From Myxococcales bacterium (GTDB lineage: Bacteria > Myxococcota > B64-G9), in contig JAAZNF010000051.1 in assembly GCA_012798435.1 (NCBI GenBank), forward strand, positions 1 to 64,000: DNA of 64,000 nt. Reading direction: 5' to 3'. The position numbers and the translations under genes were made by a program. Of the stretch, positions 17,012 to 25,920 are shown piece after piece. The notes under the pieces are model-generated. The model made no database searches, was not told where the DNA came from, and saw nothing but the letters and a program-made list of their open reading frames with translations. Position 1 is the first letter of the stretch, and each line of letters starts with the position of its first letter.

Positions 17012-20000
17012 CGCGGACCTCCCGCGGCGGGCGCCGGCGCGGGCGGCACCGGCAGCGGTTTCTGCACCAGCGGGAACACCGTCAAGGAGTCCGCCCAGCG
17101 GTACCCCGGGCGCACCTCCTCCTCGGGCGGGAAGCGCGCCGGATCGAGCTTGCGCAGCATCTGCAAGGTGCGCTGGCTCCACACGCTGAAATAACGGTAG
17201 CGCAGCGCGGTCTCGTGGCTGATGCCGAACGCCTTCAGGGCCTTGTCCTCGATGGGGAAGGCCAGCGCCTGGAGCTCCTGCCGGTAGATGTCCACCTCGT
17301 CCGGCTTGAGATCCGGCGGCGTGGGCGAGCGGTAGATGGCCTCGGAGAACTGCGCGTACATGTCCCCCACGCGGAAGAGCGCCGCCGAGGCCCACTCCAG
17401 GTGGCCCGCCGCCACCACCTGGGCGAACAGGCCCTCGGCCTTGGCGAGCAGCTGCGCCTTGTCCTTGAGCGCCTGGATCAGGCGCGTCTTGGGCGGCTTG
17501 AGCTCGATGCGACGGTATTCCTCGAAGACCTGCTCGGCCTGGAGGAAACGGCAATGTGCCGCGGCCTCCAGCTCGGAACCTTCCGGCGGTTTTCGCGCCG
17601 GAAAAGCGCCGCACTTCTCGATGAGTTCGCGCGCCCGGGCCGCCTTTCCCTGCGCAAGCAGCGCTCGGGCCAGCAGCAGGCTGGATTCGCGGACCCGCTT
17701 CTGCTTCTCGGCGTGTTTTTCCAGATAGGCCTGGAAGGCCCGCTCCGCCTCGGCGGGTTTCTCGCCCTGCATCAGGGCGATGCCCGCCGCCAGCAAGGCC
17801 TCCGGGGCCTTCGGGTGCCGCGGCCAGGTGCGGGTGAACTCCAGCAGCAGGCGGGCCGCGCCGTCGTAGGCTCCCCGGGCGTTCTCCAGGCGGGCGGCCA
17901 GGAGCAGCGCGTCCGGCGCGCGCGCGTCCTCGCGGAAGCGCTCGGCGAAGGCCGCGTAGTGGCGCGCCGACTTCTCGTAGTCGTACTGGCGCTCGAGCAG
18001 CCCGGCCATGACGATGCTGGCCTCGGCGGCCTGCGCCGGGTAGCGGGCGATGACCTGCTGGAAGGCCTCCACCGCGGCGGCCTTCTCCCCGGCCTGGTCC
18101 AGGGCCGTACCCCGGTTGAACAGCGCCTGGGGAGCCAGCGGGTCGGCCGGGAACTCCTTCACCAGGCGAAGGTACTCGGCGGCGGCCTGGGAAAAGCGCT
18201 GCTCTTTCAGGTGCTCGCCGGCCCCTCGGAAGATGGCGGCCGAGATGATCGACGGGAGCTTGCGAGCCATCTCGCCGGAGACGAAGGTCTTCTGCTGCTG
18301 GAAGGCGCGTGCCTCCTTCTCCAGGGACTTCCAGTCGCGCAGCCGGGTGAAACTGTCCAGGGCCAGATCGGCGGCCGCCTCGGCCAGGGGATCCTTGGGG
18401 TGGTTTCGGACCAAGGCCAGCAGATGCTCCGCGGCGCGGCTGAACTGGGCGCGGGCGTAGAAGATGCGGCCGCACTCGAAGCGCAGCGCCGGGAGCTTCT
18501 CGTCGGCCGACGACAGCCGGCCGAGCATCTCCACTGCGCGCACGAAACCCGCCTCGGCCGAGGACAGCACCTCCTCGCGGGCCGCGGGCTCGACCGGGCC
18601 GGCGCTCTTGGGTCGCAGGCGATCGTAGGCCAGCACCGCGGCATAGGCCGCCTCACGCCGCAGGCCAGGATCCTGGCCGTGCTCGGCGGCGGTGAGGTAG
18701 TTGAGGGCGGCGGGCTCGAAACGCCCCAGCTGGTACAGCGCCTCGCCCACCAAGAAGTGCATCCGCGGCGACTCGGCGGCGGAGGGGAAGATCTTGAGGT
18801 AGTCCTGGTAGGCGACGACGGCCACCTCGTAGGCGGCGGCGTCTTTCTTTTCCTGCGCCTGCTTGTGGCGCCGCAGGGCCACCTGGCGCAGGTTCTCCTC
18901 CGCCATGGCCACGGCCTTCTCCGCGAGCTCCGGCCGCTGGCGGTGCTCGGCCAGCCAGGAGGAGCCCGGGCCGAACCGCTCGGCCAGCCGGCGGCGCTCT
19001 CTCAGGGATTCCTCGATGCGGCCGCGGCGCTCCAGCGCCTCCACCACGCGGGCCTGGTGCTCCGGCCCGTCGTCGGCCAGCGGGAAGTTGTCCACCAGGC
19101 TGCGGAAGGCGTCCACCGCCTCGTCGAAACGCGCCTGGCGCAAGAAGACCTCGCCCAGCGAGCGCAGCACGCGGATGGAGTAGTCCTCGCCCCCCACCTG
19201 TCCCATGAAGCGCAGGGCCTCGCGCGCGCCGCCGGACTCCGAGAAGGTCAGGGCCAGATCCTCCAGGGCCTCGTTCTCCAGGTCGCCGGCGGCCGTCTGG
19301 ACCCGCCGGCCACTCTCGCGGCGCTCACGGGAGCGGCGCAGCACCTCGCGGAAACGCAGGGCCGCCTCCTGCGCCTGCCCCTCCTTGAAGAAGCACCAGG
19401 CCGCCTTGTACGCCGCCAGGTCGTACAGGGCGTTCTGGGGATCGTCCATGACCCGCTGGTAGGCCTGCCGCGCCTCGGCGTAACGGCCCTTGGTGAAGGC
19501 GTACTCGCCGAGCGCCAGGTGGGCGTCCGCGGCGAAGGCGCTGTTGGGGAAGCGCTTGAGCAGCGTCCGATAGATGGAGAGCGCGGTCTCCTCGTCGCCG
19601 TGCTCGTTGAGCGCGAAGCCGTACAGGTACAGCACCATGTCGGTCTGGGAGAAATCGGGGTGCTTCTCCAGGATCTGCTCGTACACCGCCAGGCTGGCCC
19701 GTAGGTCGATGCGCGGCTCGCCGGGGCGTTCCCGGATGCGGCCGGCGCGGAAGGCCTCGATCGATTCCTCGTAGGCGCGCATGCTGGCGAGGAGCTCGCG
19801 CTCGGACCGCTCCCACAGGAGCTCCGCCAGTCGGAACAGCGCGTCGGCGCGCTCGCGGGCGGCCGGCTGGTCTCGCAAGAAGCCGTTCAGCAGCTCGATG
19901 GCGCGCTCCCGCTCGGCCGCCACGGCGTCCTCGCGTCGCTGCATCTGCCGTTCCATCCAGGCGGGATCGCCCGGCCGGACGGGGCAGGGCTCCCCCGCCC

Positions 20001-20058
20001 ACAAGGGGGCGATCGCGCACATGGCCATGAGCAGCGCGAGCGAGCTAGTGGATCTCAT
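17008..20058 (-). CDS. 1016-aa periplasmic TPR protein (GltD/AgmU-like by architecture)
   Basis: Signal peptide at residues 1-21 (ending LWAG). The rest is almost entirely TPR and TPR-like helical hairpins, for example YAEARQAYQRVMDDPQNAL, FDEAVDAFRSLVDNFPLA and AQALFNRGTALDQAGEKA, probably more than 20. There is no catalytic motif, so it is a large protein-protein scaffold in the periplasm. It overlaps the gene upstream by 14 bases and the TPR lipoprotein downstream by four. Size and context recall AgmU/GltD of the myxobacterial gliding machinery. Confidence 0.85.
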   Translation of the reverse strand: MRSTSSLALLMAMCAIAPLWAGEPCPVRPGDPAWMERQMQRREDAVAAERERAIELLNGFLRDQPAARERADALFRLAELLWERSERELLASMRAYEESIEAFRAGRIRERPGEPRIDLRASLAVYEQILEKHPDFSQTDMVLYLYGFALNEHGDEETALSIYRTLLKRFPNSAFAADAHLALGEYAFTKGRYAEARQAYQRVMDDPQNALYDLAAYKAAWCFFKEGQAQEAALRFREVLRRSRERRESGRRVQTAAGDLENEALEDLALTFSESGGAREALRFMGQVGGEDYSIRVLRSLGEVFLRQARFDEAVDAFRSLVDNFPLADDGPEHQARVVEALERRGRIEESLRERRRLAERFGPGSSWLAEHRQRPELAEKAVAMAEENLRQVALRRHKQAQEKKDAAAYEVAVVAYQDYLKIFPSAAESPRMHFLVGEALYQLGRFEPAALNYLTAAEHGQDPGLRREAAYAAVLAYDRLRPKSAGPVEPAAREEVLSSAEAGFVRAVEMLGRLSSADEKLPALRFECGRIFYARAQFSRAAEHLLALVRNHPKDPLAEAAADLALDSFTRLRDWKSLEKEARAFQQQKTFVSGEMARKLPSIISAAIFRGAGEHLKEQRFSQAAAEYLRLVKEFPADPLAPQALFNRGTALDQAGEKAAAVEAFQQVIARYPAQAAEASIVMAGLLERQYDYEKSARHYAAFAERFREDARAPDALLLAARLENARGAYDGAARLLLEFTRTWPRHPKAPEALLAAGIALMQGEKPAEAERAFQAYLEKHAEKQKRVRESSLLLARALLAQGKAARARELIEKCGAFPARKPPEGSELEAAAHCRFLQAEQVFEEYRRIELKPPKTRLIQALKDKAQLLAKAEGLFAQVVAAGHLEWASAALFRVGDMYAQFSEAIYRSPTPPDLKPDEVDIYRQELQALAFPIEDKALKAFGISHETALRYRYFSVWSQRTLQMLRKLDPARFPPEEEVRPGYRWADSLTVFPLVQKPLPVPPAPAPAAGGPR

Positions 20059-21853
20059 CCGGCCACTCCTCGCCGTCGTAGGGCCAGTATTCCTGCGTCT
20101 CGTCGATCAGGCCTGCCTCGGCCAGCTCCCGCAGCAGCGAGAGCGGATAGCGGCCCACCGCCAGGTTCTGGATCTCCAGCTCCAGCGCCTGCTTGCGTCC
20201 GATGACGGAGTCGATGCGGCCGATCGACGATTGCCGGACCCAGGCCGAGGCGGTCTGGGTCACCTCCGCGGTGTAGTCCCGCTCGGCCGCCTGGGACAGG
20301 GCGTGCGAACGTTGCCACAAGGCCATGCCATCTTGTCCCGCGGCTCGCCACGCGGCCGCCTCCGCCTCCAGGTAGCGTACCAGCTCGGGCCGGGGCAGGT
20401 TGCCCAGCGGCAATGGGGCCGAAAGCTCGGAGGCGCGAAGCCGTTCGTCGGCGGCGCGCAGCCGTTGATCCGCCTCGTCCAGGACCGTCAGGTATTCTCG
20501 GATCGCCTGCGTGGCCGCGGGGTCGTCCGGCAAGGCGGACAGGCGCGCACGCAGGGCGCCCAGGCGTTGCCGCAGGTGCCGGGCGTGTGACGCCTCCGCC
20601 TGGAGGTTCTCGGTTAGCCGATCGCCGGGGTGTTCCGGGACGCGCGACGGGACCGGGCTGGCCAGGCGCTCGAGTTCCCGGCCGATCCAGCGCAGCCGGC
20701 CCAGGGTGCGCTCGATGCGCTCCGGTTCCGTCAGCGCCGCGCTCACGTCCACGTCCGGCGGCACCTGCGAACGCAGCGTCTCATTGGTGAAGATCTGCCC
20801 CGTGTTCCCCAGGGCCAGCAGACCCTGCGACGAGCGTAGCACCTCCTCGAAGATCGGCTCCGCTTCGTCGAAGCGACACTCGCCCAGCAAAGTGTACCCG
20901 AGCAGGATGCGCGCCATGGCAGCGCGCGGGAAACGCGGCGCGTGTTCGAACAGCGAAAGCAGCGTCCGGCGCGCCTCGGCGAACCGGTTCAGACGAAACA
21001 GCGACCAGGCCGCGCGGTACAGGGCCTCGGCGTGGCTCGGCGAGTCCTCGGCGATGACGCGGAACGCTTCGACCGCCCGGCGGTGCTCGCCCCGGTCGTG
21101 GCGCAGGCTGCCCAGCGCCAGCCAGGCGTGCTCGATGACCTGGACCGCGCCCGCGGACAAGAAGAACACGGTTCGCCCCGGCTGCACAGGACGCCGCACC
21201 AGCGCACACAGCAGGTCCTCGGCCGCGTCTTCCTTTCCCTCCTCGATCGCCAGGATGGCCCGCTGGTAGAGAGCGGCGGCTCCGTGCCGGCTGGCGCGGG
21301 AGACGGCGGCGAAGGAGGCGTCGGCCTCCTTGCGATGCCCGAGGAGCGAGAGCGCGCGGCCCTTGAGGTAGGCCACCTCGTCTCGCTCGTCGCTGGACAG
21401 GGAGCGCCGCACGCGCATGAGCAGCGACAACGTCTGCTCGAACTGTCCCGAGCGCACGGTGAGGTCGACCAGCTTGCGCAGCGCCGGAGCGCGGAAGGTG
21501 GAGGCGGGTTCTCGTTCCCACAGCTCGGTCAAGATCTCGCGGGCCCGCCCCAGGGCCCCCTCGTCGGCCAGGGCGCCGGCCGCCAGAAACCGCAGGTTGT
21601 CGGACAGCATGTCGCGAGGGAGCGAGCGCAGGCGGGGATCGAGCAGCGCGCTCAGCAGCCGGACGGCGCAGCTGCGCGCGCCGCCGTCCAGACACACCAC
21701 CTCCTGCTCGCGCAGCACGCGGGAAAGCTCCTCCTCCGTCGCCGACCCCGAACCCGCGCTGGACTGCTGCAGGAACACGTCCAGCGCGCCCTCCGGTCCT
21801 CCGGGCACCGGCAGGGGTGGCGCGAGCAGCAGGATGGCGGAAAGGAACAGCAT
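20045..21853 (-). CDS. 602-aa periplasmic TPR protein (GltC-like by architecture)
   Basis: Short signal sequence (MLFLSAILLLAPPLPVPGG). TPR-like hairpins occupy residues 60-340 (LGRAREILTELWEREPAS, EARRTLLSLFEHAPRFP), followed by a coiled-coil-rich region at about 380-500 (ERIERTLGRLRWIGREL, DEADQRLRAADERLRAS). The C-terminus is acidic (EYWPYDGEEWPDEIH). There are no enzymatic motifs. It ends with TAG inside the start of the 1016-aa TPR gene. It is an envelope scaffold of the same operon; equivalence to GltC is an inference. Confidence 0.8.
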   Translation of the reverse strand: MLFLSAILLLAPPLPVPGGPEGALDVFLQQSSAGSGSATEEELSRVLREQEVVCLDGGARSCAVRLLSALLDPRLRSLPRDMLSDNLRFLAAGALADEGALGRAREILTELWEREPASTFRAPALRKLVDLTVRSGQFEQTLSLLMRVRRSLSSDERDEVAYLKGRALSLLGHRKEADASFAAVSRASRHGAAALYQRAILAIEEGKEDAAEDLLCALVRRPVQPGRTVFFLSAGAVQVIEHAWLALGSLRHDRGEHRRAVEAFRVIAEDSPSHAEALYRAAWSLFRLNRFAEARRTLLSLFEHAPRFPRAAMARILLGYTLLGECRFDEAEPIFEEVLRSSQGLLALGNTGQIFTNETLRSQVPPDVDVSAALTEPERIERTLGRLRWIGRELERLASPVPSRVPEHPGDRLTENLQAEASHARHLRQRLGALRARLSALPDDPAATQAIREYLTVLDEADQRLRAADERLRASELSAPLPLGNLPRPELVRYLEAEAAAWRAAGQDGMALWQRSHALSQAAERDYTAEVTQTASAWVRQSSIGRIDSVIGRKQALELEIQNLAVGRYPLSLLRELAEAGLIDETQEYWPYDGEEWPDEIH

Positions 21854-21863
21854 GCGCCGGGCC

Positions 21864-22508
21864 TCAACGTGGCACGGTCTCGAACCGGGCCTTGAAGCTC
21901 ACCTTCCAGGTGCCGTCCGGCTCGTTGCCCTTGAGATCGGCGGCGTCGGGAGGATCTCCGTCTCCGTCCGCGTTGAACTCGGCGTCGGTGGTCGACTTTT
22001 CTCTCAAGTGGACCACCAGGCCCGACGCGGCCCGGTAGCCGGGCGGCCCCGCCTCGGGGTCCTGCGGCCCGCGGGCCGCCAGGCGCACCTCCAGCAGGTG
22101 TCGGCCGGGGCTGAGGAATCCATCGAAGAGCTTCAAGGATTCTACCGTGGCGGGGCCGGAGAACTCCTGGCGGAAGGCCAGCTCTCCATCGAGCAGCAGC
22201 GCGACCTCTACCAGGCGGAAAGGCCGATCGATCTCGGCCTGGAGCCGGACCCGCAGACGGGAGTCGAAGACTTTCTCTTCCAGCGCGGCCAGCCGGGCCT
22301 CCGTGGCCAGCAGCACGTCGCGGACCCGGCTGTGCTCCAGCGACAGCTCGCCCAGGGCGCGCACGTCGAGCGCCGGGGCAGGGGAGGCCGCGGGGGCGCC
22401 GTCCGGGCCGGTGCCGGTGGCGGCGCTCTCTGGCGGTCCGGCCCGCAGCATGCCCGCCGAGACCAGCACGCCGATGGCGATGCACAGTCGGACCTTGCGC
22501 CGTTCCAT
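21864..22508 (-). CDS. Periplasmic protein with coiled-coil and beta domain
   Basis: 214 residues. The ATG at 22508 shares a base with the upstream stop (TGATG). Signal peptide up to about residue 25 (GMLRAGPPES). A short coiled coil (LEHSRVRDVLLATEARLAALEEKV) is followed by a beta-rich domain of about 110 residues containing LLDGELAFRQEF and LSPGRHLLEVRLAARG, which resembles the PEGA or carboxypeptidase-regulatory class of small beta domains. Not recognised as a named family. Ten bases separate it from the 602-aa TPR gene. Confidence 0.7.
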   Translation of the reverse strand: MERRKVRLCIAIGVLVSAGMLRAGPPESAATGTGPDGAPAASPAPALDVRALGELSLEHSRVRDVLLATEARLAALEEKVFDSRLRVRLQAEIDRPFRLVEVALLLDGELAFRQEFSGPATVESLKLFDGFLSPGRHLLEVRLAARGPQDPEAGPPGYRAASGLVVHLREKSTTDAEFNADGDGDPPDAADLKGNEPDGTWKVSFKARFETVPR

Positions 22509-23815
22509 CAGAAACCTCCCTCGAAGGCCAAGCTTCCCACGAAGATCTGGCCGCCGGCGAAACTCGTCCGGGTGGGGCCGGCCACGCCGTTCCAGCCGGA
22601 GAAACCGTTGGGCGAGCCGATGCCTTCCCAGTCGAAATGCGTCTTCTGGAAGCAGAAGCCGACGTCCAGCGAGAAGTGCCGAAACAGGCCCAGCAGGCGC
22701 CGGTCCTCGGCCAGCCAAAGGACCCGCACCCCGGACTCGGCCCACCAGGCCAGGTACGAGGCCAGGTGCCGGTCGGCCGACCAGTAGGCGCCGGGCGGCC
22801 CGTCAGGATAGTCGTTGCGGTAGAAGCTGGCCCGGGTCTGGTGCCAGGCGCCGCCGGACAGGCGCGCCACCAGGCGTTCGAACAACCGCAACTGGAAGCC
22901 GAGCATCAGGCTCTCGTGTTCCACCCGCCAGTTGTCGCGCCCGTAGCCCGCGCCGGCCTCGAAGACTCCGCGGACGCCCACGGTCTTGCGGACCCGCAGC
23001 AGCCCCTCCAAACGGTGCCTCGCGCCGGGGTGGTTCTCCGGTTCGCTGCGAGGGACGCCGACGGCGGGGAGCGCCGGATCGTGTTGGCTCCACAACGTGA
23101 CCTTGCGGTACGGGCTCGCCAAGAACCCCTCCTCGATGGCCGCCACGAGATCCAGTCGCAGGTTGATCCCGGGAGTGAAGCCCTGCTCCAGAGAGGCGGA
23201 GAAGCGGTCCACGCGCACGTCCTCGGATAGCGGCAGGTCCGCCGGAAGACGCTCGGCGGGAATGACCAGCGACCGAAGCTGGCGCGCGTAGCCCACCTCC
23301 AGCACGGTGTCGCGGCCCAGGATCAAGGTCCGCGCCAGGATGGAGGGTTCATGGGTCTGTCCGTCCCAGGCGGTGCGGAAGCGGTACCCCAGGCGCAGCA
23401 GGCTGGTCCCGTCGTCCAGCACCACGGCGGCATCCGGCCCGTGCAGAAGGCGCTCCACGGTGAGCGGGCCGAAGAAGCCGTCCAGGCGATGCTCGATGTG
23501 CCGATCGGAGGCCACGCCGTACCCCGCCTCCAGGGCGATGCCGGAGAGGACCTCGACGGCCGCGCGGAGGCTGGATTCGGTCGAGGTCCCGGCCACGTCG
23601 GCGCCTGTTTCCGCGGCCACCACGATCCGAGAAGTCACCGTGTTGGGGGCGATGATCGCGTCCGGTGCGATGCGCGGCTCGCTCGGCCCGCGGAGCTGGG
23701 GCGGCGGGTCGAAGCGCATGAGCGGGTCGGCCAGCGATTCGCGCGACAGGCGCACCCCACCGGCGCAGCCCCACAGGCACGCCAGGAGCCCGAAGCCACA
23801 CAGCGCGCGGCTCAT
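22508..23815 (-). CDS. DUF3570-like outer-membrane barrel with lipoprotein-type start
   Basis: 435 residues. The ATG at 23815 overlaps the stop of the gene before it (ATGA). The N-terminus MSRALCGFGLLACLWGCAGG has Cys residues compatible with lipidation at Cys17. The remainder alternates in short beta strands with aromatic ends, as in porin-like barrels. The segment ASFYRNDYPDGPPGAYWSAD near residue 350 resembles the DUF3570 family signature. It probably sits in the outer membrane next to the two smaller barrels encoded upstream. Distant similarity only. Confidence 0.65.
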   Translation of the reverse strand: MSRALCGFGLLACLWGCAGGVRLSRESLADPLMRFDPPPQLRGPSEPRIAPDAIIAPNTVTSRIVVAAETGADVAGTSTESSLRAAVEVLSGIALEAGYGVASDRHIEHRLDGFFGPLTVERLLHGPDAAVVLDDGTSLLRLGYRFRTAWDGQTHEPSILARTLILGRDTVLEVGYARQLRSLVIPAERLPADLPLSEDVRVDRFSASLEQGFTPGINLRLDLVAAIEEGFLASPYRKVTLWSQHDPALPAVGVPRSEPENHPGARHRLEGLLRVRKTVGVRGVFEAGAGYGRDNWRVEHESLMLGFQLRLFERLVARLSGGAWHQTRASFYRNDYPDGPPGAYWSADRHLASYLAWWAESGVRVLWLAEDRRLLGLFRHFSLDVGFCFQKTHFDWEGIGSPNGFSGWNGVAGPTRTSFAGGQIFVGSLAFEGGF

Positions 23816-24471
23816 GGGAAGAACGGGAACCACACCCCGACTCCCAGCGAGAAGGCCAGGTTGTTGGTGAGGGATTGCTCGGCCAGGACCTCCTGGACGT
23901 GGATGTGATCCCGAAGCTCGATCCGGACCGAGAGCCAGGAATTGACGAAGACCTTCACGCCCATGCCCACGCAGTAGGTGAGGCCGACGGTGGTGCGGCT
24001 GTCGGTGACCCCCAGCCCGGCGAGGAAGAAGAAATCGAAGTGGGGCACACCCGACTGGAAGAACATGAACTTCCCGTGGAAGGGGTGCCACACCAGGTTG
24101 CCCAGGTAGATGCGGGCATCGTGATCCGGAAGGAAGGAGTACCCGGTGTAGCTTTGCACCGGGCCGGAGAGCGCCGAGGAAAAATAGGCCCAGGCGAAGT
24201 CCGCCTCCAGGGCGAAGTCCTCGTTCAGGTGGAAGCTGTAGGCCACGGAGGCCACCGGGCCGAGCCCCATGATCTCGCTGGAGTACACACCGCCCAAAAG
24301 GTCCAACTCGTGGCGCAGGCTCTTCGGAAAGTCGCGCTGCCCGATCCCCTTGCGCTCCCCGGTCTCGGTCTCCGGCGGCTCCGGGCAGGCGCCCATCGCC
24401 GGGTTCGGTGGCAGCGTGGTGAAGCCGAAGGCCGAGAGCAGCAGCAGGAGTCGGGTGAGGTGATGGAGCAT
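23812..24471 (-). CDS. Outer-membrane beta-barrel protein (myxobacterial type)
   Basis: 219 residues with a signal peptide ending near AMGA (residue 27). The mature part has regular amphipathic strands, such as HELDLLGGVYSSEIMGLGPV and NLAFSLGVGVWFPFFP, ending in the C-terminal aromatic residue (…FFP) typical of barrels. This pattern matches the myxobacterial outer-membrane barrel domain (TIGR04565 class) to which GltA and GltB belong. It starts seven bases after the previous stop. Confidence 0.75.
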   Translation of the reverse strand: MLHHLTRLLLLLSAFGFTTLPPNPAMGACPEPPETETGERKGIGQRDFPKSLRHELDLLGGVYSSEIMGLGPVASVAYSFHLNEDFALEADFAWAYFSSALSGPVQSYTGYSFLPDHDARIYLGNLVWHPFHGKFMFFQSGVPHFDFFFLAGLGVTDSRTTVGLTYCVGMGVKVFVNSWLSVRIELRDHIHVQEVLAEQSLTNNLAFSLGVGVWFPFFP

Positions 24472-24478
24472 GGTCTTC

Positions 24479-25249
24479 TCAGAACGACAGCATGAAGCCG
24501 CCGGAGAGCGCCAGCGCGCCCCAGTGTTGATCGGCGGTGAGGAGCACCAGGCGCCGCGCGTCCAGGCGCAGGTTGATCCCCGGCAGCGCGATCAGGACGC
24601 CCCCTCCGCCCAGTAGCATGAATTGCGTGCGGGAGGAAAAGAGCCGGACATCCTGGCCGGGCAGGCTGGTGCCGCCGCCGGCCCCGGCGGCCAGGAAGGG
24701 AACGATGAAGCGCCAGGGGCCCACGGCCACCAACAGTTCGACGGCGTAGGTGAGGATGTTCCCCAGCTTGCCGGGGGACTCGCTGGCGAAAAGCTCCAGC
24801 GCATAGTACTGGCTCGGCTGGTACCCGACCCGGAAGGTGAACAGGCCCTCGCTCTGTAGGGTGCCGCCCTGGAGAGAGATGGTCAGGCGGCCATCGCCGA
24901 AAGGGGAGTTCTGCGAGAGGCGCGCCAGCAGGCCCGGCTCGCCCGAACCCGCCTCATCCACCACCTCGAACGGCCACACCAGCTCGCCCAGCACCCAGCC
25001 GGAGATGCCGCGGGTCAGCCGGATGCGGTACCAGGCTCCGTCCGGGCTGCGATCGATCGCGTCGTAGACCTGGTCCCGGCCGACACGAGCGATCTCCAGG
25101 TACGAGCCGCCCGGCCCGCTCCGCACCGGAACGCTCTGCGCCATCACCCGCAGCTTCACCCGGACGGGGACACGGCTCATGCCCTGAGCTGCGGCGGCGG
25201 CCGGCAGGACCGGAACCAGGCAGAGCAGAACCCACGCCATTCGCTTCAC
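24479..25249 (-). CDS. SH3-domain outer-membrane barrel protein
   Basis: 256 residues. The GTG start overlaps the upstream stop (GTGA, 25249-25246). Signal peptide MKRMAWVLLCLVPVLPAAAAA. Residues 30-95 form a bacterial SH3 domain (VPVRSGPGGSYLEIARV, GAWYRIRLTRGISGWVL), a fold that often binds peptidoglycan. The C-terminal 150 residues form a small barrel ending LALSGGFMLSF with a terminal Phe. It probably links the outer membrane to the cell wall. The pairing with the 219-aa barrel recalls GltA/GltB. Confidence 0.75.
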   Translation of the reverse strand: MKRMAWVLLCLVPVLPAAAAAQGMSRVPVRVKLRVMAQSVPVRSGPGGSYLEIARVGRDQVYDAIDRSPDGAWYRIRLTRGISGWVLGELVWPFEVVDEAGSGEPGLLARLSQNSPFGDGRLTISLQGGTLQSEGLFTFRVGYQPSQYYALELFASESPGKLGNILTYAVELLVAVGPWRFIVPFLAAGAGGGTSLPGQDVRLFSSRTQFMLLGGGGVLIALPGINLRLDARRLVLLTADQHWGALALSGGFMLSF

Positions 25250-25695
25250 GGGGATGCCCCTCCCGAGCGCAGCCAGGCCAGCACCTCGGTCTCCTCGGCG
25301 GGGGTGAGGGCCGAGAGCCCGGGGTGGGCCTCCTCGCGTCCGCTGCCCCAGCGGACGAGCGCGCTGCGTTCCGGGATGCTCAGATCGCAGAAGGACAGCA
25401 CCAGAAAATAGTCACCCAAAAAAGGCTCGGGAAGTTCCCGTGGATGGGAGATGGCGCTCTGGGGGGGGAACGGGGAGGAAGCCGGGCGAAGCCGGAAGGT
25501 TGTGTCCCGGGCATGGCAGTCCGCCAGGGCGCACGAACCCACGAGGTGAGGCTGGACCGCTGTGGCGAACACCACGGGATCCGGAACGCGCATGTTCCTG
25601 CTCAGGGTTTCCTCTCCGGAATCTATGGTGCCGCAGGCCGCCGAGAGCACGCCAAAAAGCCATAGGAGACATGCGGTTCTGTTCTCTTCTCTCAT
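25246..25695 (-). CDS. Small lipoprotein with CX4CH motif, first gene of the envelope operon
   Basis: 149 residues. MREENRTACLLWLFGVLSAAC gives a lipobox LSAAC with Cys21. The mature protein has a motif CALADCH (CX4CH), similar to divergent c-type cytochrome-like domains of myxobacterial proteins, and a C-terminal helix LTPAEETEVLAWLRSGG that is also typical of such domains. No axial-ligand Met can be assigned, so haem binding is uncertain. It is the promoter-proximal gene of the ten-gene operon; the position is like that of the lipoprotein GltK. The ATG lies only nine bases after the -10 box and lacks a ribosome site. Confidence 0.7.
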   Translation of the reverse strand: MREENRTACLLWLFGVLSAACGTIDSGEETLSRNMRVPDPVVFATAVQPHLVGSCALADCHARDTTFRLRPASSPFPPQSAISHPRELPEPFLGDYFLVLSFCDLSIPERSALVRWGSGREEAHPGLSALTPAEETEVLAWLRSGGASP

Positions 25696-25704
25696 CGGGA
25701 GGCG

Positions 25705-25733
25705 ACGATATTATGGCTCGCGCCGCGTGTCAA
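25705..25733 (-). promoter_or_regulatory. Promoter of the ten-gene envelope operon
   Basis: Minus strand perfect TTGACA (25733-25728), 17 bases, TATCGT (25710-25705). Transcription would start about 25698, only 0-3 bases before the ATG at 25695, giving a leaderless mRNA. Confidence 0.55.
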
Positions 25734-25821
25734 CCGAGAGGCCGCAGTGGCTCGATCCGGGTATTGGACGTTGCAGCCGGCTCGTAACGTGTTGTTTTGG
25801 ATGAACTAATCGTTATTTTTC

Positions 25822-25850
25822 TTGACTTTTTCACTGCGATTGATGACAAT
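25822..25850 (+). promoter_or_regulatory. Promoter of the 50-aa basic gene
   Basis: TTGACT (25822-25827), 17 bases, GACAAT (25845-25850) in an AT-rich stretch. The leader to the ATG at 25921 would be about 64 bases and ends in AGGAGGAGAA. Confidence 0.55.
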
Positions 25851-25920
25851 GCTCTCCATGCCTCGCTCGGACGAAGTCCCGGCTTCACATCTGTAAACTT
25901 GCAGAATCAGAGGAGGAGAA

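Noticed and set aside
17215-19704. Plus-strand 829-codon frame opposite the 1016-aa TPR gene
   Set aside because: Composition (Leu/Gly/Arg/Gln-rich) is that of an antisense shadow; the minus frame has TPR periodicity.
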